Under the pieces are notes generated by a model. That model ran no database searches. It saw only the letters and a program-made list of their open reading frames with translations, and had not been told where the DNA came from. From Actinomycetes bacterium (lineage in GTDB: Bacteria > Bacillota > Sulfobacillia > Sulfobacillales > JAIMBI01): a stretch of 64,000 nucleotides of DNA. The stretch covers positions 1 through 64,000 of the forward strand of contig JAIMBI010000007.1 of the NCBI GenBank assembly GCA_023565505.1, in the 5' to 3' direction. Made by a program: the position numbers and the translations under genes. Of the stretch, positions 54,910 through 63,317 are shown one piece after another; positions within the stretch are counted from its first letter, which is position 1, and each line of letters begins with the position of its first letter.

Positions 54910-56883
54910 ATGGAAGGAATTTCCTTGGATGTTAGCGTGACCGCGATGGTCCCGGTCGTTTGGGCGCCCATCCTCGACGCGCTCCGCGCACCCTAGGGCG
55001 GCCTCCTCCTGCCGGACCCGCCGGATCCGGCTCCCAGCCGGGCGGTCTGGTGGGACGCCGAGGTCGCTGCCAGTCGAGGCGACGCCGTGGTGCTCGACGA
55101 CGCCTGGACGCTGGCCGACGGCGCCGCCGACCTCTCGCCGGACGCTCCCGACGTCGGATCCCCTCACGCCGGCGGAGACGGCCGCCCTGGACGCCCTCGA
55201 CGCGGAGTTGGACGCCTTGGCGGCCGTGGCTATGCCGGCCCCGGTCCCCGCCGCGACCGCGACGGCCGGGTCCCACCCGGCCTATCGCGAGGCCAACCGT
55301 CCGGTGCTGCGGGCCCAGAGGAACCCGCGCTACCGCCGCCACCCCGAGTGGCCGGAGGAGTGGTACGCGCGGGTGCCGGGCACGCCGCTCTCCTGGGCGC
55401 CCCCGGACGCGGTCGCCGCCGGAGTCCCGATCCAGGCGCTGGAGACGCCGGCGTTCCCCTCCGCCGCCGAGGCGGAAGCCGCCGCCGTGGCCCGGTGGCG
55501 GGAGCGCTGGCGCGGCCAGGTCCAGGCCGATGCGTGCACCCAGGTCCGCCGCGAGCAGGTGTTCACCGTCGATTGGCGGGCCCGCCAGGCCGACGGCCAG
55601 GTGCCGGACGGCGTCACGATCCCCTACAAGCACGCGCCGACTGCCGCGTCGCCGGTGATGTCCCCCGCCCTGCCGCTGGCGGATCCCTTGGAACTCCTCG
55701 GGCAGCATTGGGTCTCGCACGACGTGCCGGAGCGGGGTCAGGCGCGACGAATCACGCGGGCCACCGACCCGGCGGCGGTGGAACTCGCCCGGCGGCGCGC
55801 GGCGGCGTCCCCGGCTCCCGCCGCAGTCGATTCGGGTGGAGGTCCCTGGTTCGTCGTGGCCTTGGACCCGGACGAGTGGAGCCTTTGCCGGCCGGGATCG
55901 CCGTGGCGCTTTTGGCCTGCCTACCCCGAGCGGTCGCCCCGTCCGCATCGGGGCCGCCCCGGGCGAACAGGCGGCGCAGGCGGTGGGATTGGCCGACCAG
56001 GCGCAACCGGCGGCGCCGCCGGACTGGGCCCCAGCCGCCATCCGGGACGCCGGGATCCAAGCGGACCACGCGGTCACCGCGGCCCGGTGGGTGGCCGAGG
56101 GCCGCTGCTCCAGGAGGCGCGGGGACGGACCGTTGGCGCCGACCCCGGCGACACGCGGGGCGGGCGCGCCCCCTACCATGCGGCCACCCCGGCGGTGCGC
56201 GCGCCGTCCAGCCGGCCGGCGCGCTTGTCCCGCAGCCGGATCCCGACGCGTGGCGCCCGACGCTGGCCGACGTGCTGACGCACGCCGCGGCCCTCGGCCC
56301 GGCGTTGGCAGACCGGGCCGTCGCCTCAGTGGAGGCGGCTGCCACGATGCACCCCGCCGCGCGCGGGGTGGTCCGCCCCCGCCCAGTCCCCTCTGCGTCG
56401 GCCGAAGTCGCCGCCGTCAACGGATGGGATCCGCTGCCTCGAACCTCGGCGACGTGGCCCGGGTCGAGCGGCGCGAGGTGTTCGCCTGCCCGCTCCCCTC
56501 CGGCCGATTCCTGCTGTGGGGCGCGGCCCCCTCGCCGGGCGCGCGGACCCGCCAAGTGCTTCCCGACGTGTACGCCCCGCCCCTGGGCGCCGTCCCGGCC
56601 CCGCGTTGGGTGGACCGTCAGCTGTACCCCTCCTGGGCCGCCGTGAAAGCGGCGGCGGAGCGGCACGCCACCGTCACGGTCCTGGCCCACCCTGCCGTGC
56701 TGCGCCAGTGGCTGGTGCAGGTCGGCCGCACCGTCGACCGCTCGACCCCCGATGACCGGACGGCCCCCGCCGTCTTCTGGTCGCCGGGCGCCGTGGGCTT
56801 CCGGTGCCTGCATGCCCACTGCCGGCACCGCACCTGGCGGGACCTCGCAGCACTGCCCCCGTCCCGGTTCCGGTCCCTCTGAG
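54910..56883 (+). pseudogene. Decayed large gene of mobile-element type
   Basis: A coherent protein of roughly 650 residues can be followed only by crossing an in-frame TAG (54994-54996) and at least four frameshifts (near 55170, 55930, 56150 and 56430). Visible parts include PEWPEEWYARVPGTPLSW, IPYKHAPTAASPVMSP, RIGAAPGEQAAQAVGLADQA and a C-terminal CLHAHCRHRTWRDLAAL. The last resembles zinc-binding ends of plasmid/phage primase-helicase-type proteins. The function is not established; the decay is clear. Confidence 0.5.
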
Positions 56884-56951
56884 GCGAACAGCACACGAAC
56901 GGGCTCACGGCACCGCGCACGGCTGGCGTAGCATAAAGCGAGGAGGTGGCC

Positions 56952-57536
56952 ATGATGGGTCTGAGGCTGGACCTCGCGCAGCCGGTCACCGATGCGGATC
57001 TCCAGCCTTTGAGCGCAGCCAACCCCGGCTACCAGTTTGAGCGGACCGCCGAAGGGGTGTTGCTCGTGTCACCGACAGGCGGCGAAAGTGGACGCCGGAG
57101 TGGAGAGGTCTTCGCGCAGCTACACGCCTGGAACCGCACCACCGGTCGCGGCGTGGTGTTCGACCGCTCGACTGGCTTTCACCTCCCGGATGGTGCCTGC
57201 CTTTCGCCGGACGCCACGTGGCTCGCCGGGGAGCGGTGGCTTGCCTTGACGCCTGCCGAGCGCGAAGGGTTCCCGCCCTTGTGCCCGGACGCGGTCTTCG
57301 CGGTCCGCTCCGCCACGGACACGCCCCAGGCCCTGCAGGACAAACTGCAGTGCTATCTGGCCAACGGGGCCCGCTTGCCGGTGCTGGTGGACCCCTACGC
57401 GCGCCGGGTCACCCTCAGCCGGCCGCACCAGCCCATCCAGGTGCGCGAGGCACCCGACACGGTGCCGCTGGACCCCGAACTGCCTGGGTTCGCGCTGGCG
57501 TGCGCCCCGTTGTGGGCGGAGGACGGGACCCTGTGA
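56952..57536 (+). CDS. Uma2-family (DUF820) putative endonuclease
   Basis: A 194-residue PD-(D/E)XK-like protein common in cyanobacteria and other multicellular or mobile-rich genomes; the biological role is unclear. It has the family layout: ETGREFERTAEGVLL-like start (YQFERTAEGVLLVSPTGG), FHLPDGACLSPDATWL with the first Asp, CPDAVFAVRSATDT, and the Lys in LQDKLQCYLANGARLPVLVDP. The catalytic Glu normally in PDxxxEVxS is Ala here (FAVRS), so it may be inactive. AGGAGG at 56941-56946; ATG 56952 or 56955 starts it. Confidence 0.78.
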   Translation: MMGLRLDLAQPVTDADLQPLSAANPGYQFERTAEGVLLVSPTGGESGRRSGEVFAQLHAWNRTTGRGVVFDRSTGFHLPDGACLSPDATWLAGERWLALTPAEREGFPPLCPDAVFAVRSATDTPQALQDKLQCYLANGARLPVLVDPYARRVTLSRPHQPIQVREAPDTVPLDPELPGFALACAPLWAEDGTL

Positions 57537-58440
57537 CCTCTGGCCTTTAGCGTTGTCTTCCCTGAGCGCAGGCGGACTGGCGTTCCTCGGGCGGCGCGCG
57601 ACCCCTCGTAGCCGATGACCCGGCGACCTCAGCCCCCTGAGAGACCGCGCGCGCCCAGCGGGCCGGGTCATCGCGCGGAGGCGACGCGGTAGGACGTGGG
57701 CCGCGCTGAAGCGGCGCCCGTCACGTTCCACCTGGCGCGCCGCATGTCGCCACGCGGAGGCGGTGCGGCTCAAGCGATGCGGCTCCGTCTATCCGCGGGC
57801 GGCGGGGGGAGCCCGAGCGCCTACGGCCGCAGACGGGGCCATCGATCCGGGCGAGCCGACGCCGACGGCCCTCACTTTGGGGACGGTGTCACGCAGACCT
57901 TTGGTAAGGCAGCGCGGGCCTGCGCCCCGATTGGACGCGGTATGGGCTGGCACCCCCACGAACACCGGGCGGGATGTCGGCATCCAACGTGGCGCGTGTT
58001 TGTACCGGGTCACACCGCCGTGGGCCTGCGCTGTCCCGGGCGCTTGGGCGGAACCGCCTTTCCTGCCACCGCCGCCGAGGAGCATAGTCGGTCCTCGCGG
58101 AAGCGGGCGCCGCCTCGTTCACCCGTCCTCGTCCGGGCCGTGCGCCAAAGCCACCTCGCCCGCCTGCTTCTACGCCCGGATCGCTGCCACCATGGTGATT
58201 CAGCGCCGCCTTGCCTCCCCCACGGGGACCGGTCCCCGCTCCAGCATCTCCGCAGAGCACCAGCCAGAGTTGGCATTCGAGGCGCCCACCTTGGTGCCCC
58301 GCGGTCTCTGGGGTTGGCACGGGTGCGTGCTCGTGGGTTAGAGTGGAGGGCCTGATCCTGTGGTTGCTCGGATCCGCTGGCGCCGTCCCGACGGCCCCGC
58401 GCACGGCGCAGGATCCTCGTAGACGACGAGGGTGACGGAG
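57537..58440. other. 0.9 kb without recognisable gene
   Basis: Frames are open but their translations show no family motif and heavy Arg/Pro/Gly bias. The region carries one copy (58091-58110) of a 20-bp repeat found again at 59319-59338. It looks like decayed accessory DNA. Confidence 0.4.
58091..58110. repeat. 20-bp dispersed repeat, copy 1
   Basis: GTCCTCGCGGAAGCGGGCGC, 18 of 20 identical to the copy at 59319-59338. The core CGCGGAAGCGGG is a short imperfect palindrome (arms CCGC/GCGG-like), resembling REP-type elements. Confidence 0.45.
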
Positions 58441-59130
58441 ATGGCGTTCACGGTCGATGACTTTCGCGACCTAATCCAGCTCCTGGAGCGCCATCCCGCC
58501 TGGAAGCCGGACCTCCGCCGGCTGATCCCGGCCGAAGAGCTCCTCACATGGCCTGCTCGGATGCAAGAGCCGACCGACAAGCTGCTCACGCTGACCGAAC
58601 GCGTCGACGGCCTCTCCACTCGGGTCGATGTCCTGGCCGGCGTGCAGCAGCGAGCAGACCGCCCTCCAGATCGGGACGCTTGCCGCCCGGGTCGATCCAT
58701 TGCGGGACAGCCTCCTGGAAGCCCGGTTCCGCAACAGGGCGCCGGCTTACCTCGGGTCGCAGGGGTTCCGTCGGACGTTCGTATTGACCATCGCGAACGG
58801 GGTGGACCGGGTGGACGACGCGCACGACGCTGGCCGGCTCACAACCGCCGAGCGGGCCGAGCTCCTGCTCCCCGACGCGGTCGTCCGGGCGCGGGATGCT
58901 GACGGCGAGGTCTGGCTCGCCGTCGACGTGTCGGCCCGGTCGACACGCAAGATGTCGAGCGGCGCACTAGCGGGCCGCGTGGCTCACACGTCTTGATGGC
59001 CGAGCGCGGGCGTGGTGGCCGGCGCCGCGTTCACCGTGGCGGCGGAGGCGGCCCTGCAGGCCGACCCGACGGTGGTGGGCGTCCGGATCGCCGGAGACCT
59101 GACCACCGTTCGCGCTGCAGCGGCTCTCGC
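58441..59130 (+). pseudogene. Frameshifted coiled-coil/PD-(D/E)XK-like protein (DUF3782 type)
   Basis: The first frame gives FTVDDFRDLIQLLERHPAWK, LRRLIPAEELLTWPARMQ and a heptad segment. A frameshift near 58650 leads into VDPLRDSLLEARFRNRAPAYLG, then VVRARDADGEVWLAVDVSA, and a second shift near 58980 leads into VAGAAFTVAAEA. This order (helical start, coiled coil, RxRAxxYL, then an E/DVS nuclease strand) is that of DUF3782-type restriction-like nucleases. Broken by at least two frameshifts. Confidence 0.55.
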
Positions 59131-59567
59131 ATCGCCCGCGCGGCCTGCCCAACGCCGACGAGACGACCCGCTCGGAATGCCACCCGATGCGGCAACCGAG
59201 TCACCGCGTCACATTCTCCAGTGGGCCGGCTTGCGGCCGGGGCAGACCGCTGGGAACCCGTGGCCCTGTTGCGCCTGGTTCGTTCTTTGCTCGCCTCCAG
59301 CGCTGCAGAATCCGCCTGGTCCCCGCGGAAGCGGGAGCATCGCCGGCGCGGCGGCTACTACTACCCGCCCCCAGGGCGACCAGGGCGCAGTCCCCCCAGC
59401 GCGGGAACGACGCGCTGCGCAGGCCCTGGAGCTGCCGGTCAACGCGTGGCTTCGGCAACCTCCACTCGCGCACGCGAACCATGTGGCCACGGAGCGGCCG
59501 CGCGCCACGTCACTCGTTCCGCCCGATGGGCTGGCGCATCCCGCGCCGCCTACCGCCTCCCCTCATC
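59131..59567. other. Intergenic accessory DNA, no gene seen
   Basis: Between the broken nuclease-like gene and the toxin gene. It contains the second 20-bp repeat copy (59319-59338). Translations show nothing recognisable. Confidence 0.4.
59319..59338. repeat. 20-bp dispersed repeat, copy 2
   Basis: GTCCCCGCGGAAGCGGGAGC; the core CCCGC-GGAA-GCGGG is a perfect 5-bp inverted repeat. Copy 1 is at 58091-58110, 1.23 kb away in the same orientation. Confidence 0.45.
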
Positions 59568-59954
59568 TCACCACAAGACCCGAACCGGATAGCGCCGGAT
59601 ATTGGCATCCCGCGTGATGAGCGTCAGCTGGTCGACCTGGGCCTGCGCCACCAGCGCGCGGTCAAACGGATCATGATGGACATCGGGCAGGTCTTGGACC
59701 CGCAGCGCGTGATCCAGCGTCAATGGCAACACGGTGAACCGGTTTTGGCGCAATTGGTCCCGGACGAACACCGCGAGGTCGTCTACCAGAGTCAGTCGGC
59801 CCAGGCCGACCTTGATGGCCAGTTCCCACGCGCTGACTGCGCTGAAAAAGATCGTGTTCGCGGGATCGCCAATCGCGTCGCGCGCCGCGGGCGACAGCCG
59901 CGGATCGTCCAGAATCCACCACAGAAAGACATGCGTGTCGAGCAACGCCCTCAT
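59568..59954 (-). CDS. VapC-family PIN-domain toxin
   Basis: A 128-residue PIN-domain ribonuclease, the toxin of a type II toxin-antitoxin pair. The acidic residues are in place: Asp6 (LLDTHVFLWW), Glu in SAWELAIKVGLGRL, Asp in DPFDRALVAQAQ and Asp in ITRDANI. ATG 59954 overlaps the antitoxin stop (ATGA), so the toxin is translated after the antitoxin. It is the best-preserved gene of the decayed region, as expected for an addiction module. Confidence 0.9.
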   Translation of the reverse strand: MRALLDTHVFLWWILDDPRLSPAARDAIGDPANTIFFSAVSAWELAIKVGLGRLTLVDDLAVFVRDQLRQNRFTVLPLTLDHALRVQDLPDVHHDPFDRALVAQAQVDQLTLITRDANIRRYPVRVLW

Positions 59955-60190
59955 GAGTCCAGTGGTGCCGTCCATCGGGACTCATCAGGGAGGGGGTCAT
60001 CGAATGTGGGTGCGACGACCACGCGCCCCCGCGCACTCCCGGGTTGGCGACGCTCGACGGCTTGCACGGGCACCAGTCTTACCAACGGCGTCCCCGCCCG
60101 CCCGATCACGACGTCTTCGCCGGCCAACGCCTGTTGCACCAGACGGGATAGCTGACTCTTGGCCTCATGCATCGTCACGAGACGTGCCAC
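59951..60190 (-). CDS. Phd/YefM-family antitoxin
   Basis: A 79-residue antitoxin. The N-terminal DNA-binding part reads TMHEAKSQLSRLVQQALAGEDVVIGRAGTPLVRLVPV, the Phd/YefM signature; the C-terminal 35 residues should wrap the PIN toxin. Start GTG 60190, with GGGGGA 7 nt upstream. It probably represses its own promoter at 60211-60239 together with the toxin. Confidence 0.88.
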   Translation of the reverse strand: MARLVTMHEAKSQLSRLVQQALAGEDVVIGRAGTPLVRLVPVQAVERRQPGSARGRVVVAPTFDDPLPDESRWTAPLDS

Positions 60191-60210
60191 CGTCCATTCC
60201 CCCTCGCCAC

Positions 60211-60239
60211 ATCTTAGCTAACATGATTAGCTAAGTCAA
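60211..60239 (-). promoter_or_regulatory. Promoter and operator of the toxin-antitoxin pair
   Basis: On the minus strand TTGACT (60239-60234), a 17-nt spacer and TAAGAT (60216-60211) form a near-ideal promoter. Two copies of the self-complementary octamer TTAGCTAA (60214-60221 and 60227-60234), 13 bp apart, fill the spacer and touch both hexamers, the expected geometry for an autorepression operator. Confidence 0.75.
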
Positions 60240-60240
60240 G

Positions 60241-60984
60241 ACTCGGCGGGCAGTGCGCCAGGCGGGCCGTGACGACAAGCGCGCGGGCTGGACAGCCGCT
60301 CGGCCGCCCCCCGCTGAGCCCTTTCCCAACCGGCTTCCACAGCGCCCCGAATGGCTGTCCACCGCCTGGGGCTCCCAGGGAGGGGATGTATCGTGGCGCC
60401 GTCTGACGCCCCCCGGTGATGCACCGCCACGGCCAGCTTGGCCCAGCAGGCATCCCTCACGGCGGGCCTTTTGGCGGCGGCCACCCCCGACAACGCGCCC
60501 GCCGCCGTCTTCGGCGACCCCGAAGCGGCCGGGATCTCTTGGGTGCCGTGCTGGGGCACCTCCTCGAGGCTTGGCCGCTGGAGGCCCAAGCGTTCGCATT
60601 CGCGCTGCCCGCGACACAAACGGTCAGGGCGCGTCACCCCTGCCATCCGGTCTGGTTGGCGCTCTTCCAAGCCGCGCATGAGAACGGCGCGCCTCGCCCA
60701 GGCTTCCGGTTCCGCCCCGGCCGACGAATGGCGCCGCGACGACTCGTGAGCCGGTCAGCCCGCTCCGCACCGGATCGTCACGAACTCGGCGGGAGCCCGC
60801 GCGGCCGGCATCCCCTTCCCGTTGCCGCTGGCCCATCCCCGGGATCCCGTCCGCGACACCGCTTTACCGGCGACGCCACCGCCGACCGGCCTGCGCTGGG
60901 GTCGGTGCCGTTGGATTCCGTACCCCCTTCCAGGCCCTGTCACGGCGGGACCGGGGGCGCACCACTTGACCCCAGCGGTTGAAG
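60241..60984. other. Decayed accessory DNA, no recognisable gene
   Basis: About 0.75 kb upstream of the toxin-antitoxin promoter. Frames are open but show no motif or family pattern. Confidence 0.4.
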
Positions 60985-61261
60985 ACGGGGCCTGTTACCG
61001 CCGACGGCTCCCACGTTGTAAACGAGCATGTCCGCCAGGGTGCCGTATCCCTGGATGTCCTCCGTCTGGTGCCCTGCCTGCACCGTGCCGGTCGTCATCG
61101 TCAGCGCTTCCAGCCCGAGGGTGGCCGACCACCGCCACCGGGTCGCCGACCTGCAAGGTTGCCGACGATCCGAGCGGCAACGGCGGGGCACCCCATCTGT
61201 TGTCCAGTTTCAGGCGGACCAGATCGTGGGCCGGGTCCGTCGTCGCCACGTAGGCGTGGTA
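60985..61261 (-). pseudogene. HtrA/DegP-type serine protease fragment
   Basis: About 90 residues of a trypsin-like fold, split by a frameshift near 61110: DPAHDLVRLKLDNRWG, PLPLGSSATLQVGDPVAVVGHP, then LEALTMTTGTVQAGHQTEDIQG and MLVYNVGAVGGN. The catalytic GNSGG sequence is lost (GAVGGNRP). The fragment is joined abruptly at 61262 to an IS256 transposase fragment in the same direction, so it was probably cut by transposition or deletion. Confidence 0.6.
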
Positions 61262-61890
61262 CGTGGACTCCGCTCAAGCCCCGGTCCAACAAACTCCGGA
61301 GAAACGCCATCCAGAACTCGGCATCCTCACGGGCTCCCACCTCACAGCCCAAAACCTCCCGGTCGCCCTGGGCATTGACCCCTGCCGCGACCACCAGGGC
61401 CATGCTGAGGACGCGATCCCCCTCCCGCACCTTGAGGTGCTTGGCATCGAGCCAGACATACGGGAACGGCCCGCTGAGCGCGCGGGTCCGGAAGGCGTCC
61501 ACGCGCTCGTCCAGACGCTGGCACGAGGCGGACACCGCGGACTGGCTCAGTCCCGTCATGCCTAACGCCTGCACCAGCTCGTCCACCTTGCGGGTGCTGA
61601 CCCCCAGCCCGGACGCCTCCTGGATGACGGCGGCGAGCGCTTGTTCACTCCGTCGGCGGGGTTCCAAGAAGTTGGGGCAGTCACTCCCTTGGCGGAGCTT
61701 GGGCATCGGCGAGTGGACAGTGCCCAACCGGGTCTCCCAGTCCCGGTCACGGTGGCCGTTCCGGTGTGTCGTGCGATCCGGGGTGTGCTCGTAGCGATCC
61801 GCCCCGATGCGGCGACGTCCGCTTCCATGAGGTCCTGCAAAAACCGGTCCAAGGCGAGGCGGAGAAACTCCGCTTGGTCGATGCCGGCGT
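61262..61890 (-). pseudogene. IS256-family transposase, 3-truncated and frameshifted
   Basis: The N-terminal half of an IS256/Mutator-type transposase: FLRLALDRFLQDLMEADVAA, then a frameshift near 61812, then YEHTPDRTTHRNGHRDRDWE, RRRSEQALAAVIQEASGLGV, VSASCQRLDERVDAF and PYVWLDAKHLKVREG with the first catalytic Asp. It stops at AFLRSLLDRGLSGV, where intact members continue with the second Asp. Dead remnant. Confidence 0.8.
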
Positions 61891-61972
61891 CCCTTTCCCT
61901 TAGGGCGTTGCGCTGATCCCTAGGAAACCGAGCGGGATGGGCTGTGTCCATACAACAGAATCTGGCAAGCCC

Positions 61973-62007
61973 GGCCTGCCCCTTCGGCTACGCCTGCGGG
62001 GCAGGCC
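61973..62007. repeat. Perfect 10-bp inverted repeat
   Basis: GGCCTGCCCC (61973-61982) and GGGGCAGGCC (61998-62007) enclose a 15-nt loop. It lies about 70 bp beyond the stop of the IS110 transposase, without a T-tract; it may be an IS110 flank/target hairpin or a REP-like element. Confidence 0.55.
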
Positions 62008-62077
62008 TCTTCTGTATTCCCGTTTGCTTTTCCACGTATGATGGGCGTCAAGCCCCGCCCCGGCCGCGCAGCGGCCG

Positions 62078-63211
62078 TTAGGCCGGGACCGCCGTCGGCG
62101 GGCCCTCGTCGGCGGTAGTGCCTGTCCACCGGGCCCAACGCTCCGCCAAGGGATACGGCGGCAAGGCGCGGAAGGTCGCCCGAATCCGGCTGAGTTTTTT
62201 CTGATAGCGGCGCGGATGGACTTCCCGCGCCAAGCGCTCATCCCGCCACACCACCCGCCACGCGGCAAGGAGCAGTTTCCGCGCGATCGCCACAATCGCC
62301 CGCCGTTTCCCGAGGCGCGGCGCCCAGGTCGCGAACTGCGCCGCCCAGGGCCCGTCGGCACTGCGGATCGCCCACCACGCCGCTTCGACCAAGACGCGGC
62401 GTAAGAGCGGCGAGCCTTGCCGGCTGATATGGCCGCGCCAATCGGCCTCCCCCGATTGGTGGACAGTGGGGTCGAGTCCCGCGTAACGCGTGACCTGCCG
62501 GGCGGTCCGAAAGCGCTGGGGATCCCCGAGGATTGCCCAGAGGACGACCGCGACCCACGGGCCGATTCCGGGCAGGCTCCAGAGCCAGGCGAGCTCCGGG
62601 CGGTCCTGGACGCGCCGGAGGATTTCGCCCCGCAGCCGGTCCGCCTCGGCCGCCGCTTGCTCGGCCAGGGTCAGCGCACTGGTCACCAAGATCCGGGTGG
62701 CCTCATCCAGCGCCGCCCCGTGCTCCGCGAGCCAGACCGCGACGGGTTGCCGCGCCGGCACCGCCCAGCCCTGCCGCAGCAGCGCGCTCTTCGCCCGATT
62801 CTGCCACGCGCGCGCCGTCCGCGTGCAGGCTTCGACCTGCTGGAGCAGGGCGCGAACCACGCGGATTTCCCCCGGGGGGACCCAGACGGTGGGCCGTGTC
62901 CCCCGCGCAAGCATCTGGGCCAGGCGTTCGGCGTCGACCCGGTCGGTATGCCGGCCGGATCCCAGGCGTTTGAGCAACAGCGGGGACGCCACCGCCACTT
63001 GACCGGCCCGGGAGACCAACCGATCATAAACTTGAAACGCATTGCCGGTGGCCTCGAGGGCGACCCAGGTATCTGCGGTGACCTGGGGCAAGAACTGTTG
63101 CCACCCCTCGGGGGTGTTGGGGAACCGGCAAGGCGCCCCTTTTTGCCCCGGCCGAAACCAATAGCCGTGCACGTACTGTTTGTGCAAATCGAGTCCGAGA
63201 TAGCAGGGCAT
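62078..63211 (-). CDS. IS110-family transposase
   Basis: A 377-residue DEDD transposase, apparently complete. The RuvC-like N-terminal domain has Asp in YLGLDLHKQ, Glu in WVALEATGNAF and the Asp pair in HTDRVDAERLAQML. The C-terminal IS116/IS110/IS902 domain has LPGIGPWVAVVLWAILGDPQRF, YAGLDPTVHQSGE and HISRQGSPLLRRVLVEAAW with the conserved Ser region. ATG 63211 has GGGAGGAGG upstream. The element has no obvious terminal inverted repeats, as is usual for IS110. Confidence 0.93.
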   Translation of the reverse strand: MPCYLGLDLHKQYVHGYWFRPGQKGAPCRFPNTPEGWQQFLPQVTADTWVALEATGNAFQVYDRLVSRAGQVAVASPLLLKRLGSGRHTDRVDAERLAQMLARGTRPTVWVPPGEIRVVRALLQQVEACTRTARAWQNRAKSALLRQGWAVPARQPVAVWLAEHGAALDEATRILVTSALTLAEQAAAEADRLRGEILRRVQDRPELAWLWSLPGIGPWVAVVLWAILGDPQRFRTARQVTRYAGLDPTVHQSGEADWRGHISRQGSPLLRRVLVEAAWWAIRSADGPWAAQFATWAPRLGKRRAIVAIARKLLLAAWRVVWRDERLAREVHPRRYQKKLSRIRATFRALPPYPLAERWARWTGTTADEGPPTAVPA

Positions 63212-63317
63212 GGATCATCCTCCTCCCGACGTCTTCGGACAGGCGTCGCATCGCCTTTGGTGTCACATCGCACGCACTCAGGTATGATCGATGTCAAGGG
63301 CGCCGGGGCGATGGGCC

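Noticed and set aside
59319-59411. CRISPR type I-E-like repeats (GTCCCCGCGGAAGCGGGAGC and a looser GTCCCCCCAGCGCGGGAACG)
   Set aside because: Only two or three dissimilar copies, 71 bp apart instead of about 61, no array and no cas genes nearby.
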